64,000 bases of DNA from Actinomadura syzygii (GCF_008085905.1 NZ_VSFF01000004.1:558001-622000); one strand, 5' to 3'; counted from the first letter of the stretch, positions 13,404 through 44,800 are shown. The notes: a model not told the origin generated them from the sequence alone. Numbers and translations are program-made.

Positions 13404-13564
13404 CTGGTCCCCCTAATTCGGCTCGTGCGGCCGGTGAATTGCCCGCCGCAGGACGGTCCCCCGGACCGGCGGCAGTCCAACTCGACACTAGTGGCGGCCG
13501 GCCCAGGCAATCCCCCCTGAACCGACCCCTCCGACCCCCTATCCGCGGCGCGCGGGGACGGGCT
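13404..13564 (-). promoter_or_regulatory. Intergenic region before the hydrolase gene: hairpin and AGGGG(G)T direct repeats
   Basis: This is the only sizeable gap inside the PKS operon. Read on the minus strand, three G-runs of the form AGGGG(G)(T) occur at 13540-13534, 13530-13525 and 13518-13512, spaced 10 and 12 bp, so they lie on one helix face. A perfect inverted repeat CGGTCC-CCC-GGACCG lies at 13454-13468 and could be a hairpin terminating or attenuating readthrough from the upstream PKS; no T-run follows it. A separate promoter for the hydrolase and downstream PKS genes is possible. The G-run at 13409-13413 is the ribosome binding site. Confidence 0.45.
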
Positions 13565-29809
<16,245 letters not shown>

Positions 29810-29815
29810 CGTCGT

Positions 29816-32800
29816 TCACTCTTCCCGCGTCGTGTCGTCGAGGGTCGCACCGTCGAGCGCCATGCTGATCAGGCTTTCGGCGTCCATCGCATCGATCGAG
29901 TCCCGCTCCGCGCCGCCGTCCGCGGGCTCGCCGCGGCCGGTCGCGCCGGCGAGTTCGAGGAGGCTGTCCATCAGGCCCGCGTCCCGCAGGCGGCTCAGCG
30001 GAATGGCCCGCAGAAGGCTCCGGACCGTCTCGTCGTCGGAGTCGCCGCCGTCCTTTTCCGGAACCATTTCGGCGGCGATGTGGGCAGCGAGGACGCGGGC
30101 GTTCGGATAGTCGAACACCAGCGTCGCCGGAAGGCGCAGACCGGTCACCGAATTCAGGCTGTTGCGGAGTTCGACCGCGCTGAGGGAGTCGAATCCGAGT
30201 TCCTTGAAGGCCCGTTCCGGTTCGATCGCGCCGTGGCCGCCGTGTCCGAGGACCGCCGCGGCGTGCCCGCGGACGACCTCCAGCAGCGCGTCCTCCCGCT
30301 CCGGCGGGGCGAGCCCGGCGAGGCGCCGCGCCAGCGCCTCGGCCGCACCCGCATCGGCGTCGACGACCCGCCGGACCGTCCTGCCGATGAGTCCCCTGAA
30401 CAGGTGGTGCGGTTCACTGTCCGCGGCGGCGAGCGCCTTGAGGTCGAGGTTGATCGGCACGAGGACGGGGGCGCCGAGCGCGTTCGCCGTGTCGAGCAGC
30501 ACCAATCCTTCTTCGACGTCCATTCCGTCGACTCCGGAGCGGGCCGTGCGCTGGGCGCCGGAACCGTCCGCGCCGTCCGCCATTCCGGTGCCGCCCGTGA
30601 TCCAGGGGCCCCAGGCGAGCGACTGCGCGGGCAGGCCGTTCGCCCGGCGATGCGCCGCCAGCGCGTCGAGGTAGGCGTTGGCTGCGGCGTAGTTGCCCTG
30701 GCCGGGCGTGCCGAGCACACCGGCCGCCGACGAGAAGAGCACGAACGCCGACAGGTCCATGTCGCGGGTCAGTTCGTGCAGGTTCCAAGCCGCGTCCACC
30801 TTGGGACGGAGGACTCGGTCGAGCCGCTCGGGCGTCAGCGAGGCGATCACGCCGTCGTCCAGGACTCCCGCCACGTGGACGACACCCGACAGCGACCGGC
30901 CTTCGAGCAGGGCGGCCACCGCGTCGCGGTCGGCCATGTCGCAAGCCGCCAGTTCCACCTTCGCGCCCAGCTCGGACAGTTCGTCGCGCAGCTCCGCCGC
31001 ACCCGGCGCGTCCGCGCCACGGCGGCTGGTCAGCAACAGGTTCCGCACGCCACGCTCGACCACCAGATGCCGCGCCACCACCGAACCCAGCGCGCCCAGC
31101 GCGCCGGTCACCAGGACCGTGCCGTCAGCGGGGAAGGGCTGCGGCTCGGTCGGTTGCGCGGACACGCGCGCAAGCCGCATGGCGAACGCCGTGTCTCCGC
31201 GGATCGCCACCTGCGGCTCTTTGGCGCCCATCGCGGCGGTCACGTTGTGCGGGTCGTCGAGGTCGGCCAGGACGATCCGTCCCGGGTCCTCCGACTGCGC
31301 CGACCTGACCAGGCCCCATACCGCCGCGCCCGCTAGGTCGGTCACGTCTTCGCCGTCCACGGACACCGCGCCGGACGTCGCGACCATCAGCGTGGACGAC
31401 GCAAACCGGTCCTCGCCAAGCCACGCCTGGAGGGCGGCCAGGACTTCGCGCGTGGAGTGGTGGACGGCGGCAGCGTCCTTCCCACTTGGCACGGTCAGGA
31501 CCACGATGTCTGGAACCGGGTCGACGTCGCTCAACTCGTCCCACCGTGCCCAGGACGGGTCGCCGGGCGGTGCGAGCGGGATCGGCGACCATTCCGGCTG
31601 GAACAGCGATTCGTGGAAGCCCGGACCGCTCGCCGCCGACATCTGCTCCGCCGAGACCTCCCGCAGCGCGAGTGACCCGATGGCCGCGACGGGACGTCCG
31701 GACACGTCCGCGACCTGCAACGACACGGACCCGCCAGGTGCCCGGACGATGCGCACCCGCAACGAGGCCGCCCCCGTCGCGAACAGTTCGACGCCCGACC
31801 ACGCGAACGGGAGGGACGGGCCGTCACCGGCCGTTCCGCCCAGCGCGATCGCATGCAGGCCCGCGTCGAGGAGTGCCGGGTGCAGGGCGAATCCGTCCGT
31901 GGTCTCCGCTGCGGGCAGAGCCACTTCGGCGAACAGTTCGTCGTCGCGCCGCCAAGCCGCTGTAAGACCCTGGAACACCGGGCCGTACTCCAAGCCCGCC
32001 ATCGCCATGTCGGCGTAGAGGCCGTTCGCTTCTAGAGGGACGGCGTCCACGGGCGGCCACTGCCGCAACTCGAATTCCGGCTCGCTTTCGGCGCCGGACA
32101 TTTGCCCTGCCGCATGCCGTGTCCACGGCATTTCAGTGCCGGTGCGGGAGTAGACGGTGACCGTGCGCCGGTCATCTTCGTCCGCCGCGCCGACGACGGC
32201 CTGGACGAGCGTGTGACCGTCCGCGGGGAGGACGAGTGGTTGTTCGAGGGTGAGTTCGTCGATCCGGCCGCAGCCGACCTGATCTCCCGCACGGACGGCC
32301 AATTCCACGAAGCCGGTACCCGGGAAGATGACCACGCCGCCAACGGCGTGGTCGGCCAACCAGGGTTGCGTGTGCACTGACAGGCGGCCCGACAGCACCA
32401 CTCCGTCGGACTCGGGCGTGGTCACCACCGCGCTGAGCAATGGGTGATCCGCCGATCCCAGGCCCATCGACTCGGCGTCACCACCGGCCTGCGGAGCCAC
32501 CAGCCAGAACCGCTCACGCTGGAAGGCGTAGGTCGGCAGTTCGACCTGGCGGGCGGCGTGGTCGTCGAACATCGCGTGCCAGTCGATGTCCGTGCCGTGT
32601 GCGTGGATTTGGCCCAGAGCCGTCAACAACTGCTTGGCTTCTGGACGATCCCGGCGGAGGACAGGTGCGACGACCGCGTCGTCCACGCTGCCGCGCACCA
32701 TCGCGGTCAGCGCACCATCCGGGCCGATCTCCAAGAATTGCGTGACACCTTGGTCGCGGAGATTGATAACGGCGTCATGGAATCGGACGGCGTCGCGGAC

Positions 32801-35800
32801 GTGCCGAACCCAGTACTCGGCGTCCGGCTGGGCACCCACGATGGGAATGGCGGGTTCGTTGAAGGTGATGCTTTCGGCGACCTGGCGGAAGTCGTCCAGC
32901 ATCGGGTCCATCAGCGGCGAATGGAATGCGTGCGAGACTTGCAGCCGGGTCGTCTTGCGTCCCAGCTCCGTGAAGTGCTCCACGATCCTAGAGACCGCAT
33001 CTTCGACACCCGACACCACGACCGACTGCGGCCCATTCACCGCCGCGACACCGACATGGTGATCCAGCAGCGGGACGATCTCGTCCTCGGTCGCCTGCAC
33101 CGCTGCCATCGCCCCACCAGGCGGCAGCGCCTGCATCAACCGACCCCGAGCCGCCACCAACCTCGCGGCATCCCCCAACGAGAACATTCCCGCCACATGC
33201 GCAGCCGCCAACTCACCGATCGAATGACCCGCCAAGAAATCTGGACGGACACCCCACGACTCCAACAACCGATAAAGCGCCACCTCAACCGCGAACAAAC
33301 CCGTCTGAGTGAACACCGTCTGGTTCAGCAGCTCAGGCTCAGACCACACGACATCCTTCAAAGGCCGGTCCAAATGCCCGTCCAGTTCAGCGCAGACCGC
33401 GTCGAACGACTCCGCGAACACCGGGAACGCCTCATACAACCCCCGGCCCATCCCCACACGCTGCGACCCCTGACCCGAGAACAGGAAAGCCGTCCCGCCC
33501 AAGGCGGTCGTGCCGTGCACCACGTCAGGATGCGGTTCTCCCGAAGAGAGGGCAGCCAGTCCTTCCAGGGCGGAGTCCCGGTCACCGGCCACGACAACAG
33601 CACGGTGATCCAAGACGGCACGCGAAGTGGCCAAGGAGAAGGCCACGTCCACGATGCGCAGTTCCGGCTGAGCGGCCAAGTGTGTCCGCAGCTTCTCCGC
33701 CTGGGCCCGAAGACCCGCGTCGTCACGCGCGGAGATCACCCAGGGGACGTTCGGCGGCTCGTCTGCCGCCGGGACATCGGCTTCAGTTTCGACGGTCGTC
33801 GGCTCTTCGAGGATGACGTGCGCGTTCGTCCCGCTGATCCCGAACGACGAAATCCCGGCTCGACGCGGATGGCCGTTCTTTCCCCATTCCCGCGTCTCGG
33901 TCAGCAGCCGGACGTCTCCCGTCGACCAGTCCACGTGCGGCGTCGGCTCATCGACATGCAGTGTCTTGGGCAGAACTCCATGCCGCATCGCCTGGACCAT
34001 CTTGATGATCCCGGCCACCCCAGCCGCCGCCTGCGTATGCCCGATGTTCGACTTGATCGACCCCAACCACAAAGGCCGATCATCCGCACGGTCCTGGCCA
34101 TAGGTCGCCAGCAACGCCTGCGCCTCGATCGGGTCACCCAACGTCGTGCCGGTGCCATGCGCCTCGACCACATCCACATCACCGACACCCAACCCGGCAT
34201 TGGCCAACGCCTGCCGGATCACCCGACGCTGCGACGGACCATTCGGCGCCGTCAACCCATTCGACGCACCATCCTGATTCACCGCAGAACCACGCACCAC
34301 CGCCAGCACCGGATGCCCAAGCCGCCGAGCATCAGAAAGACGCTCGACCAGCAACATCCCCGCACCCTCGCCCCACGACGTCCCATCCGCCGAAGCGGCG
34401 AACGACTTGGCGCGGCCGTCAGGCGCCAGTCCACGCTGCCGACTGAATTCGACGAACGCCTCCGGCGACGCCATTACAGCGACGCCACCGGCCAGCGCGA
34501 GCGAGCACTCCCCCGACCGCAACGCCTGCGCCGCCCAATGCAACGCCACCAACGACGACGAACACGCCGTGTCCACCGTCACCGCCGGACCCTCGAACCC
34601 GAACGTGTAGGAGATCCGCCCCGAGGCGACGGCCCCAGAATTACTGTTGTGGGCGTAGTCGTGGTACATCACGCCAGCGAACACGCCGGTGGAACTCCCT
34701 CGGAGCGAAGAAGGGTCGATGCCCGCCCGCTCCAACGCCTCCCACGAAACCTCCAGCAACAACCTCTGCTGCGGGTCCATGATCCACGCCTCGTTCGGAC
34801 TGATGCCGAAGAAACCCGGATCGAATTCCGCCGCGTCGTAGAGGAAACCCCCCACGTTCACGTAACTGGTATGCGGACGTCCCCCCTCGGGGTCGTAGAG
34901 CCGATCGACATTCCACCCGCGATCGGACGGGAAGGCCGAGATCCCGTCACGCCCGTCCAAGACCAGGTCCCACAGCGCATCCGGCGTGGTGACATCACCG
35001 GGATACCGGCAGGCCATTCCGATAATGGCGATCGGCTCGTCGTCCACCGGAGCGCGCACCGCGACGGCCGCGCCCGCCGACGCCGACGATGCGGCGCCCA
35101 TCACCTCATCGACCAGGTACCGCGCCAGCACGACCGGCGTCGGGTAGTCGAAGACCAACGTCGCGGGCAGCCGCAGCCCCGTCACCTGGTTCAGCCGGTT
35201 GCGCTGCTCCACCGCCGACAGCGAGTCGAAGCCCAGGTCGCGGAAGGCCCGTTCGGGCTCGACCGTCCGCGGATCGTCGTGTCCCAGCACCGAGGCCGCG
35301 TGGGCGCGGACGATCTCCAGCATCGCCTGGGTCCGCTCCGCCTCCGGGAGCGCGGCGAGCCGGGCCCGCAGCGCACCCGCCGTGCCCGCCCCGCCGGTGC
35401 CCGCCTTCGCGGCCTGGCGCGGACGTCCGGCCAAGCCACGCAGCATCGGCGGCAGCGCGTCACCAGCAGCAGCCAGCGCCGCCGGTTCCAGTCCGATCGG
35501 GACGACCAAGGTGTCATCGACACCCAGCGCGGCGTCGAACAGCCCCAGCCCCTGTTCCACGCTCAGCGGACGCACCCCAGACCGGGCCATCCGCCTGATC
35601 TCGCCCTCGTCGAGGCGTCCGGACATCCCGGTGTCGGCCGACCACAGCCCCCACGCCAGCGACCGTCCGGGCAGCCCGTGCGCCCGGCGGTGCTGGACGA
35701 GCCCGTCCACGAACGCGTTGGCCGCGGCGTAGTTGCCCTGTCCCGGCGCGCCCATCACGCCGCCCGCCGACGAGAAGACGACGAACTCCGACAGGTCCAT

Positions 35801-38800
35801 GTCGCGGGTCAGTTCGTGCAGGTGCCAGGCACCGAGGGCCTTGGGCGCGAGGACGGCGCGCAGCCGCTCAGCGGTCAGGGACGAGATCACGCCGTCGTCC
35901 AAGAGCCCCGCCGCGTGGATCACAGCGGAGAGGTCGCGGCCGTCCAGCAGGGCCGCGACGGCGTCTCGGTCGGCGACGTCGCAGGCCGTGATCTCGACCT
36001 CCGCGCCCAGCTCCGCCAGCTCGGCCGAAAGCTCCGCCGCCCCCGGCGCCGATGCGCCCCTTCGGCTCGTCAGGAGCAGGTTCCGGACGCCGTGCTCCGC
36101 CACCAGATGGCGTGCCACGAGCGCGCCGAGCCCGCCCGTCCCGCCGGTGATCAGAACAGGTCCGTGCAGCTCGGCCGCACGTTCGGGCCCGCCGCCGCCC
36201 CGCGCGAGGCGCGGCACGTGTCCGGCCCCGGAGCGGATCACGAGTTGCGGCTCCCCGACCTCGGCGGCGGATACAGCCGACGCCACTGCGCCATCCAGGT
36301 CAGAGAGGTCGTCGACGTCGGCGAGAAGGATGCGATCCGGATGTTCCGACTGCGCCGACCGGACCAGCCCCCACACCGCCGCGCCCGCCAGATCAGCGAC
36401 GTCCTCCCCGTCCAGGGACATGGCGCCCGAGGTGACGACCAGCAGCCGCGACGCCGCGAACCGCTCGTCGGCCAGCCACGCCTGGAGGTCCGCGAGCGCG
36501 CGGCCGACCGCGTCGATCGGGTCACCGCCCCCGCTACGCAGGACGAAGAGTTCCGGCACCTCGCCAATTTCTGAATCCCAGAGCGCCCATTTCACGGCCG
36601 CCTCAGAAGCAGGCGCGACGACGGGGCGCCATTCCAGCCGATAGAGCGAATCCGTCGCCCCGGCCGCCGCCCCGGCGAGGCTCTCCGAAGGCACCGGCCG
36701 CGACTGCAAGGACTCCACGGACATCACCGGCCGCCCGTCTCCGTCGGCCAGTTGCAGCGCGACCGCGTCCGGCCCAGCAGGGACCAGCCGAGCCCGGACA
36801 GAGCGCGCCCCGGACGCCACCAGCCGCACCCCGCTCCACGCGAACGGCAGCACAGTCCCGCGCGAGTCGCCCTCGGGCGCGGCGACCAGACCGGTGTGCA
36901 GGACGGCGTCCAGCAGCGCGGGGTGCAGCCCGAACCCGGTGGCCTCGCCCCAGGCGTCCTCGGGCAGCGTCACCTCGGCGAACAGCTCGTCCCCGCGCCT
37001 CCACACCGCGCGCAGCCCCTGGAAGACCGGGCCGTATTCGTATCCCGCGTCGGCCAGCGATTCGTACGCGCCGTCCAGCGGAAGCGGGTCGGCGCCCTCG
37101 GGCGGCCACACGGCGAGGTCGAACGCGGGCGCCGGGTCGTCAGGTGCCAGCACACCGGTGGCGTGCCGGGTCCACGGCCGGTCGTCCGGGCCCTCCGCCG
37201 GACGCGAGTGGACGCCGACCGCGCGGCGGCCCGTCTCGTCGGCGTCCTCGACCACGACCTGGACGGTGACGCCGCCGTGCGCGGGCAGCGGCAGCGGGGC
37301 GTGCAGGGTCAGCTCGTCCAGCGTGCCGCAGCCGAGCTGGTCCCCGGCCCGGATCGCCAGCTCGACCAGGCCCGCGCCCGGGAACAGCACGTGTCCGAGC
37401 ACCCGATGGTCGGCGAGCCACGGCCGCGTGCCGACCGACAGCCGCCCGGTGAGGACGGCGCCGCCCGAGTCCGGGAGGGTGACCACGGCGCCGAGCAGTG
37501 GATGGTCGGCGGGCGCGAGTCCCGTCCCGGTCAGGTCCGCTTCGTCGCCCTGGCCCTCGACCCAGTAGCGCCGCCGCTGGAACGCGTACGTCGGCAGTTC
37601 CGCCGGGACGGCGGGCGGACGTTCACCGAAGAGCATCCGCCACCCGACGTGGACGCCATGCGTGTGCAGGCGTCCGGCCGCCGCGACAACCGTGACGGGC
37701 TCGGGACGGTCGGCGCGCAGAACGGGCGTGACGACGACGCCCTCGGTCGAGTCGTCCAGAATCGTCCGGACCATTCCCGCCAGCACACCGTCCGGGCCCA
37801 GTTCCACGAACCGATTCACGCCCGCGGCGCGCAGCGTCCGGACGCCCTCGTGGAAGCGGACAGCGTCGCGGACGTGCCGCACCCAGTACTCGGCCGTCCC
37901 GAGATCCGCCGCCTCCGCGCCGCGAACGTTCGAGACCACCGGAATGGCGGGCTCGGCATAGCGGACGCTTTCCGCGACTTCCCGGAACTCGTCGAGCATC
38001 GGGTCCATGAGCGGGGAATGGAATGCGTGCGACACTCGCAGCCTCGTCGTCCTGCGCCCGAGTTCCGTGAAGTGCTCAAGAATGTGGGCGACGTCGCTTT
38101 CGGCTCCGGAGACGACGATGGTCTGCGGTCCGTTCACCGCCGCGATCCCGACGTCCCGGCCGTCGAGCAGCGGGACGACCTCGTCCTCGGCCGCCTGGAC
38201 CGCCGCCATCGCGCCCCCGGCCGGAAGCGCCTGCATCAGCCTGCCGCGCGCCGCGACCAGCCTGGCCGCGTCCCCCAGCGAGAACACGCCCGCCACATGC
38301 GCGGCCGCCAGTTCGCCGATCGAGTGACCGGCCAGGAAGTCCGGCCGCACACCCCACGATTCCAGCAGCCGGAAAAGCGCGACCTCGACGGCGAAAAGGC
38401 CCGGCTGGGCGAACTCCGTCCGATCGAGAAGCGCCGCGTCCGACCAGAGGGCATCCCGCAGCGGCTGGTCGAGGTGCTGGTCGAATTCGGCGCAGACCGC
38501 ATCGAAGGCTCCCGCGAACACCGGGAACGCCTCGTACAACTCCCGGCCCATCCCGACGCGCTGCGAGCCCTGCCCAGAGAAAAGGAACGCCGTCGCTCCG
38601 GACGCCACGGCGCCGCGCGCCGCGTCCGGGCCCGGCTCGCCGTCGATGAGCGTGTCCAGAGCCGCGAGCAACTCGGCACGGTCACGGCCGACCGCGACGG
38701 CGCGGTGCTCCAGCAGGGCCCGCGACGCGACGAGCGCATGGCCGATCTCTGCGGGGTCGGCGTCCGGACGCGCCAGGACGTGGTCGCGCAGCCGCTCGCA

Positions 38801-41800
38801 CTGGGCGCGGAGGCCGCCCTCGTCGCGTCCGCTGACGACCCAGGGGACGACCGGCGGCGCGTCCGCCGCCGGGCGCGCGTCCTCGCCGTCCACCGGGGGC
38901 GCCTCGATGACCACGTGCGCATTCGTGCCGCTGATCCCGAACGACGAGATTCCGGCGCGGCGCGGGTGACCGTTCTGCGGCCAGTCCCGCGCCTCGGTCA
39001 GCAGTTCGACACGCCCCGCCGTCCAGTCGACGTGCGGGGTCGGCTCGTCGACATGCAGCGTCTTCGGCAGGACGCCGTGCCGCATCGCCTCGATCATCTT
39101 GATGATCCCGGCCACCCCGGCGGCGGCCTGCGTGTGCCCGATGTTCGACTTGATCGACCCGAGCCACAACGGCCGGTCGTCCGGACGGTCCTGGCCATAG
39201 GTCGCGAGCAGCGCCTGCGCCTCGATCGGGTCGCCCAGCGTCGTTCCCGTGCCATGCGCCTCGACCGCGTCCACGTCACCGGCGCCGAGCCCGGCATTGG
39301 CGAGCGCCTGCAAAATCACCCGTTGCTGCGACGGCCCGTTCGGCGCCGTCAGGCCATTCGACGCGCCGTCCTGATTGACCGCCGAACCGCGCACGACCGC
39401 CAGCACCGGATGGCCGTTGGCGCGCGCGTCGGAAAGGCGCTCCACCAACAGCATTCCGGCGCCCTCGCCCCAGGACGTGCCGTCCGCGGCGGCGGCGAAC
39501 GACTTCGCCCGGCCGTCCCGCGCCAGCCCGCGCTGCTCGCTGAACTCCACGAACACGTCCGGCGCGGCCATGACCGCGACGCCCCCGGCCAGCGCCAGCG
39601 AGCACTCCCCCGACCGCAGCGCCTGCACCGCCAGGTGGAGGGCGACCAGCGACGACGAGCACGCCGTGTCCACGGTCACCGCCGGGCCTTCAAGCCCGAA
39701 CGTGTAGGAAATGCGCCCGGACGCCACCGAACCCGAATTGCTGTTGTGCGCGTAATCGTGGTACATCATCCCGGCGAAAACACCGGTCGAGGTTCCGCGC
39801 AGCGACGAAGGGTCGATTCCCGCGCGCTCAAGCGCCTCCCAGGAGACCTCCAGCAACAAACGCTGCTGCGGGTCCATGACGCGGGCCTCGTTCGGGCCGA
39901 TTCCGAAGAATCCGGGATCGAAGCCCGCCGCGTCGTGCAGGAAACCGCCAGAGTCGACGTAACTGGTGCCGGGCCGCACGCCCTCGGGGTCGTGGATGCG
40001 CTCGATGTTCCAGCCCCGGTCGGCGGGGAACCGCGTGATGCCGTCCGCGCCCGCCGCGACCAGCTCCCACAGCGCCTCGGGCGTGCCGACGCCGCCGGGG
40101 TAGCGGCACGCCATCCCGACGATCACGATCGGGTCGTCGTCCACCGCCGGGCGGACGGCGGACGCCGCGACCGTCACGGCCTGCCGCGCGCCGGAGATCT
40201 CGTCCGCGAGATGCCGGGCCAGCACGTCCGGCGTCGGGTAGTCGAACACGAGCGTCGCGGGCAGCCGCAGCCCCGTCACCCGGCTCACCCTGCTCCGCAG
40301 CTCCACCGCGGACAGCGAGTCGAAGCCCAGGTCGCGGAACGCGCGCTCCGAGCCCACCGCGGTCGGGCCGTCGAACCCGAGCACGGACGCGGCCTGCGCG
40401 CGGACGATCTCCAGCACCGCCGCGCGGCGCTCGTCGTCCGGAAGGACCGCGAGGCGTTCGCGCAGCACCCCGGCCGCGCCTCCCCCACCACCGCCCGCGG
40501 TCCGCCGACGGCGGCGCGCGAGGCCGCCGAGCAGGGGCGGGAGCTCGTCGGGGTCCTCGCCGAGGACGGCCGTGTCCAGCCCGATCGGCACGAGCAGCGG
40601 CTCCGGCCGTCCGGTGGCGGCGTCGAACAGCGCCAGGCCCTGTTCGACGGTCAGCGGACGGACGCCGAAGCGCGCGATGCGGCGTACGTCGTCCGCGTCC
40701 AGCGCGCCGCCCATCCCCGCCGCCGAGTCCCACAGGCCCCACGCCAGCGACAGGCCCGGCAGGCCGAGCGCGCGCCGATGCTGGACGAGCCCGTCCAGGA
40801 AGGCGTTCGCGGTCGCGTAGTTGCCCTGCCCGGCGGAGCCGAGGATGCCCGCCGCGGAGGAGAACACGACGAACGCCGACAGGTCCATGTCGCGGGTCAG
40901 CTCGTGCAGGTGCCAGGCGCCGAGGGCCTTCGGGGCGAGCACCACGTCCAGCCGCTCGGGGGTCAGCGACGCGAGGACGCCGTCGTCGAGGACGCCCGCC
41001 GTGTGCACGACCGCCGACAGGCGGCGGCCGTCGAGCAGCGCGGCGAGGGCCGCCCGGTCACCGACGTCGCAGGCCACCGCCTCGGCCTCGACGCCCAGCT
41101 CGGTCAGGTCGGTGAGCAGATCGGCGGCACCTGGCGCGTCCGGTCCCCGGCGGCTCGCGAGCAGTAGCCGCCGCACGCCGTGCACGGCGGCGAGATGGCG
41201 GGCGACGAGCGCGCCGAGCCCGCCCGTCCCCCCGGTGACCAGCACGGTGCCCGTGCCGAACGGCTCGTCGTCGAGCGGTTCGAGGGCGGCGGACGTCCGG
41301 GTGAGGCGGGGGACGTACGCCGTCCCTCCCCGCACCGCGACCTGCGGCTCGCCGGACGCGTGCGCGACTGCGGCGGCGACGTCGTCCGGGTCGTCGGTGT
41401 CGACCAGCACGATGCGACCCGGGTCCTCGGACTGGGCCGTGCGGACGAGGCCCCACACCGCCGCCGCGCCGAGATCGGTGACGTCCTCGCCGTCCACGGA
41501 CACCGCGCCCGACGTGACGACGACCAGCGAAGACGCCGCGAACCGCTCGTCCGTCAGCCACGTACGCACGGCCGCCAGGGCGTGCTGCGCCGCGTCGCGC
41601 GGCTCGTCCGCCGCGATCGGCAGGACGACGACTTCGGGCAGCGCATCACCGAGGTCGTCCCACAGCGCCCAGGAGGAATCGGCAGGCGCCTCGGTCGACG
41701 GCGCGGGAATCCATTCCAAGCCGAACAGGGAATCGGACGCCGTGTCCGTCCCGCTGGCGGCGAGACGTCCGGCCGGGACGGGGCGCGAGATCAGCGAGTC

Positions 41801-44800
41801 CACCGCCGCCACGGGACGCCCGGAGTCGTCCGCGAGCCGCAGCGCGACCCCGTCGTCCCCGGCGGGCGACAGCCGTGCGCGCAGCGCAGGGGCGCCCGAC
41901 GCGTAGAGGCGGACGCCGGTCCACGCGAACGGCAGGACCAGGTCGCCGTCTCCGTCGCGGGACACCGCGCCCGCGTGCAGGACGGCGTCCAGCACGGCCG
42001 GGTGCAGGCCGAAGCGGGCGGCGTCGTCCCAGGCGTCCTCGGGCAGGGCGACCTCGGCGAACAGCTCGTCGCCGCGCCGCCACACGGCCCGCAGTCCCTG
42101 GAACACGGGGCCGTAGTCGTAGCCGACCTCCGCCAGGCGCTCGTAGGCGTCGTCCACCGGGACGGGGACCGCGCCCTGCGGCGGCCACGCGGCCAGGTCG
42201 AAGTCCGGTTCCGGCGCGCCCGGGGCGAGGACGCCGTCGGCGTGCCGCTCCCAGATCTCGTCGTCGCCCACCTGCGAGTAGATCCCGACCCGGCGGCGGC
42301 CCGCGTCGTCGGCGCCGTCCACCACGACCTGGACGGTCACGCCGCCCTGAGCGGGCAGGACGAGCGGCGCCTGGAGCGTCAGCTCCTCCAGCGTGTCGCA
42401 GCCGACGTGGTCACCGGCCTGGACGGCGAGCTCCACGAACGCGGTCCCGGGCAGCAGCACCGCGCCGCCGACGACATGGTCCGCGAGCCACGGCCGGGTC
42501 GCCGGGGACAGCCGCCCGGTCAGGACGGCGCCGCCCGTCTCCGGCAGGGTCAACCGCGCGCCGAGCAGCGGATGGTCGGCGGGACGGAGCCCGGCCGACG
42601 CGACGTCGCCGGACCCGCCCGTGCCCTCCAGCCAGTAGCGGCGGCGCTGGAACGGGTAGGTGGGGAGCTCCACGTGCGAGCCGCCGCGCAGCAGCGGCTC
42701 CCAGTCGACGGCGGCGCCGCGCGCCTGGAGGCGTCCGAGCGCGGTGAGCAGCTCGGCGGCCTCCGGCCGGTCGCGGCGCAGGACGGGGACGACGAGCGCG
42801 CCGTCGCCTGGGTCGTCGAGGCAGGTCTCGGCCATGGCGGCGAGCACGCCGTCCGGCCCCACCTCCACGAACCGGGTCGCACCGGCCTCGCGGAGCGTCC
42901 GAACGCAGTCCCGGAAACGGACGGCCTCGCGGATGTGGCGCGTCCAGTGCCGCGCCGTCCCCAGCCCTTCGGCCTGCCGCCCCGTCACGTTCGAGATGAC
43001 GGGAATGGTGGGAGCGCCATAGGAAATACCGGCGGCCACCTCCTCGAATTCGGCGAGGATCGGGTCCATCAGCGGGGAATGGAAGGCGTGCGAGACACGC
43101 AACCGGGTCGTCCGGCGGCCGAGCGCGGCGAAATGCTCCACGATTCCGGCCACGGCCTTCTCCGCGCCGGACACGACCACCGAGTCCGGGCCGTTGATCG
43201 CGGCGATGGCGGTAAGCGCCGGGTCCAGCAGCGGGACGACGTCGTCCTCGGCGGCCTGGACCGCGGCCATCGCCCCGCCCGCCGGGAGCGCCTGCATGAG
43301 GCGTCCCCGCGCGGCGACCAGCTTGGCCGCGTCCTCCAGGGAGAAGACACCGGCCACGTGCGCGGCGGCCAATTCCCCGATCGAATGCCCCGCGAGCAGG
43401 TCGGGTCGGACGCCCCACGATTCGAGCAGCCGGAAGAGCGCGACCTCGACAGCGAAAAGGCCCGTCTGGGTGAACGCCGTCTGGTCGAGTAGTTCAGGCT
43501 CAGACCAGACCACGTCCTTCAGCGGACGGTCGAGATGCCGATCCAGCTCGGCGCAGATCGCGTCGAACGCCTCGGCGAATGCCGGGAACGCGTCGTACAG
43601 TTCCCGGCCCATCCCGGGACGCTGCGATCCCTGCCCGGAGAAGAGGAACGCGGTCAGGCCGGTTCCGGCGACGCCTCGCGCGCTCCGCTCCGCCGTGCCT
43701 TCGGCGAGCGCGTCCAGCTCCGACAGCAGTTCGTCGCGGTCACGGCCCACCACGACCGCGCGGTGCTCCAGCAGCGCGCGGCCCTTCGCCAGCGAGTGCC
43801 CTACGTCGAGCGGGGCGAGGCCGGGACGTGCCCGGACGTGTTCACGAAGCCCGTCGATCTGCTCCTGGAGCGCGGTCTCGTCGCGTGCCGACAGCACCCA
43901 CGGGACGACCGGCGGGGCCTCGGCGGGTTCGGCGGGTTCGGGGGCGGGCGCCTGCTCGATGATGACGTGCGCGTTCGTGCCGCTGATCCCGAAGGACGAC
44001 ACGGCCGCGCGGCGCGGCCGCCCGTCCGCCGTCCAGTCGCGCGCCTCGGTGAGCAGCTCGACGCGACCGGCCGTCCAGTCGACGTGCGGGGTGGGCTCGT
44101 CCACGTGGAGCGTCTTCGGCAGGACGCCGTTCCGCATCGCCTGGACGATCTTGATGATGCCCGCCACCCCGGCGGCGGCCTGCGTGTGCCCGATGTTCGA
44201 CTTGACCGACCCGAGCCACAGCGGCCGGCCGTCGGGACGGTTCTGCCCGTAGGTCGCGAGGAGCGCCTGCGCCTCGATCGGGTCGCCGAGCGTCGTGCCG
44301 GTGCCGTGCGCCTCCACCGCGTCGACCTCGTCGAAGGTCAGGCGCGCGTTGTCGAGGGCCTGCCGGATCACGCGGCGCTGCGCCGGTCCGTTCGGCGCGG
44401 TCAGGCCGTTGGACGCGCCGTCCTGGTTGACCGCGCTGCCGCGCACGATCGCCAGCACCGGGTGCCCGTTCGCGCGGGCGTCGGACAGCCGCTCGACCAG
44501 CAGCATTCCCGCGCCCTCGCCCCAGGCCGTGCCGTCGGCCCCGGCGGCGAACGCCTTCACCCGGCCGTCGGCCGCGAGCCCGCGCTGCCTGCTGAACTCG
44601 ACGAACGTGTCCGGCGTCGCCATCACCGTGACGCCGCCCGCGAGCGCCAGCGAGCACTCCCCCGACCGCAGCGACTGGACGGCCCAGTGCAGCGCCACCA
44701 GCGCGGACGAGCACGCCGTGTCGACCGTCACCGCCGGGCCCTCGAAACCGAGCGTGTAGGAGATGCGGCCGGACGCGATCGCGCCCGTGCTGCTGTTGAA

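Noticed and set aside
13404..13415. G-run just before the hydrolase start as another AGGGGT operator
   Set aside because: It is five bases from the GTG and best explained as the Shine-Dalgarno sequence.
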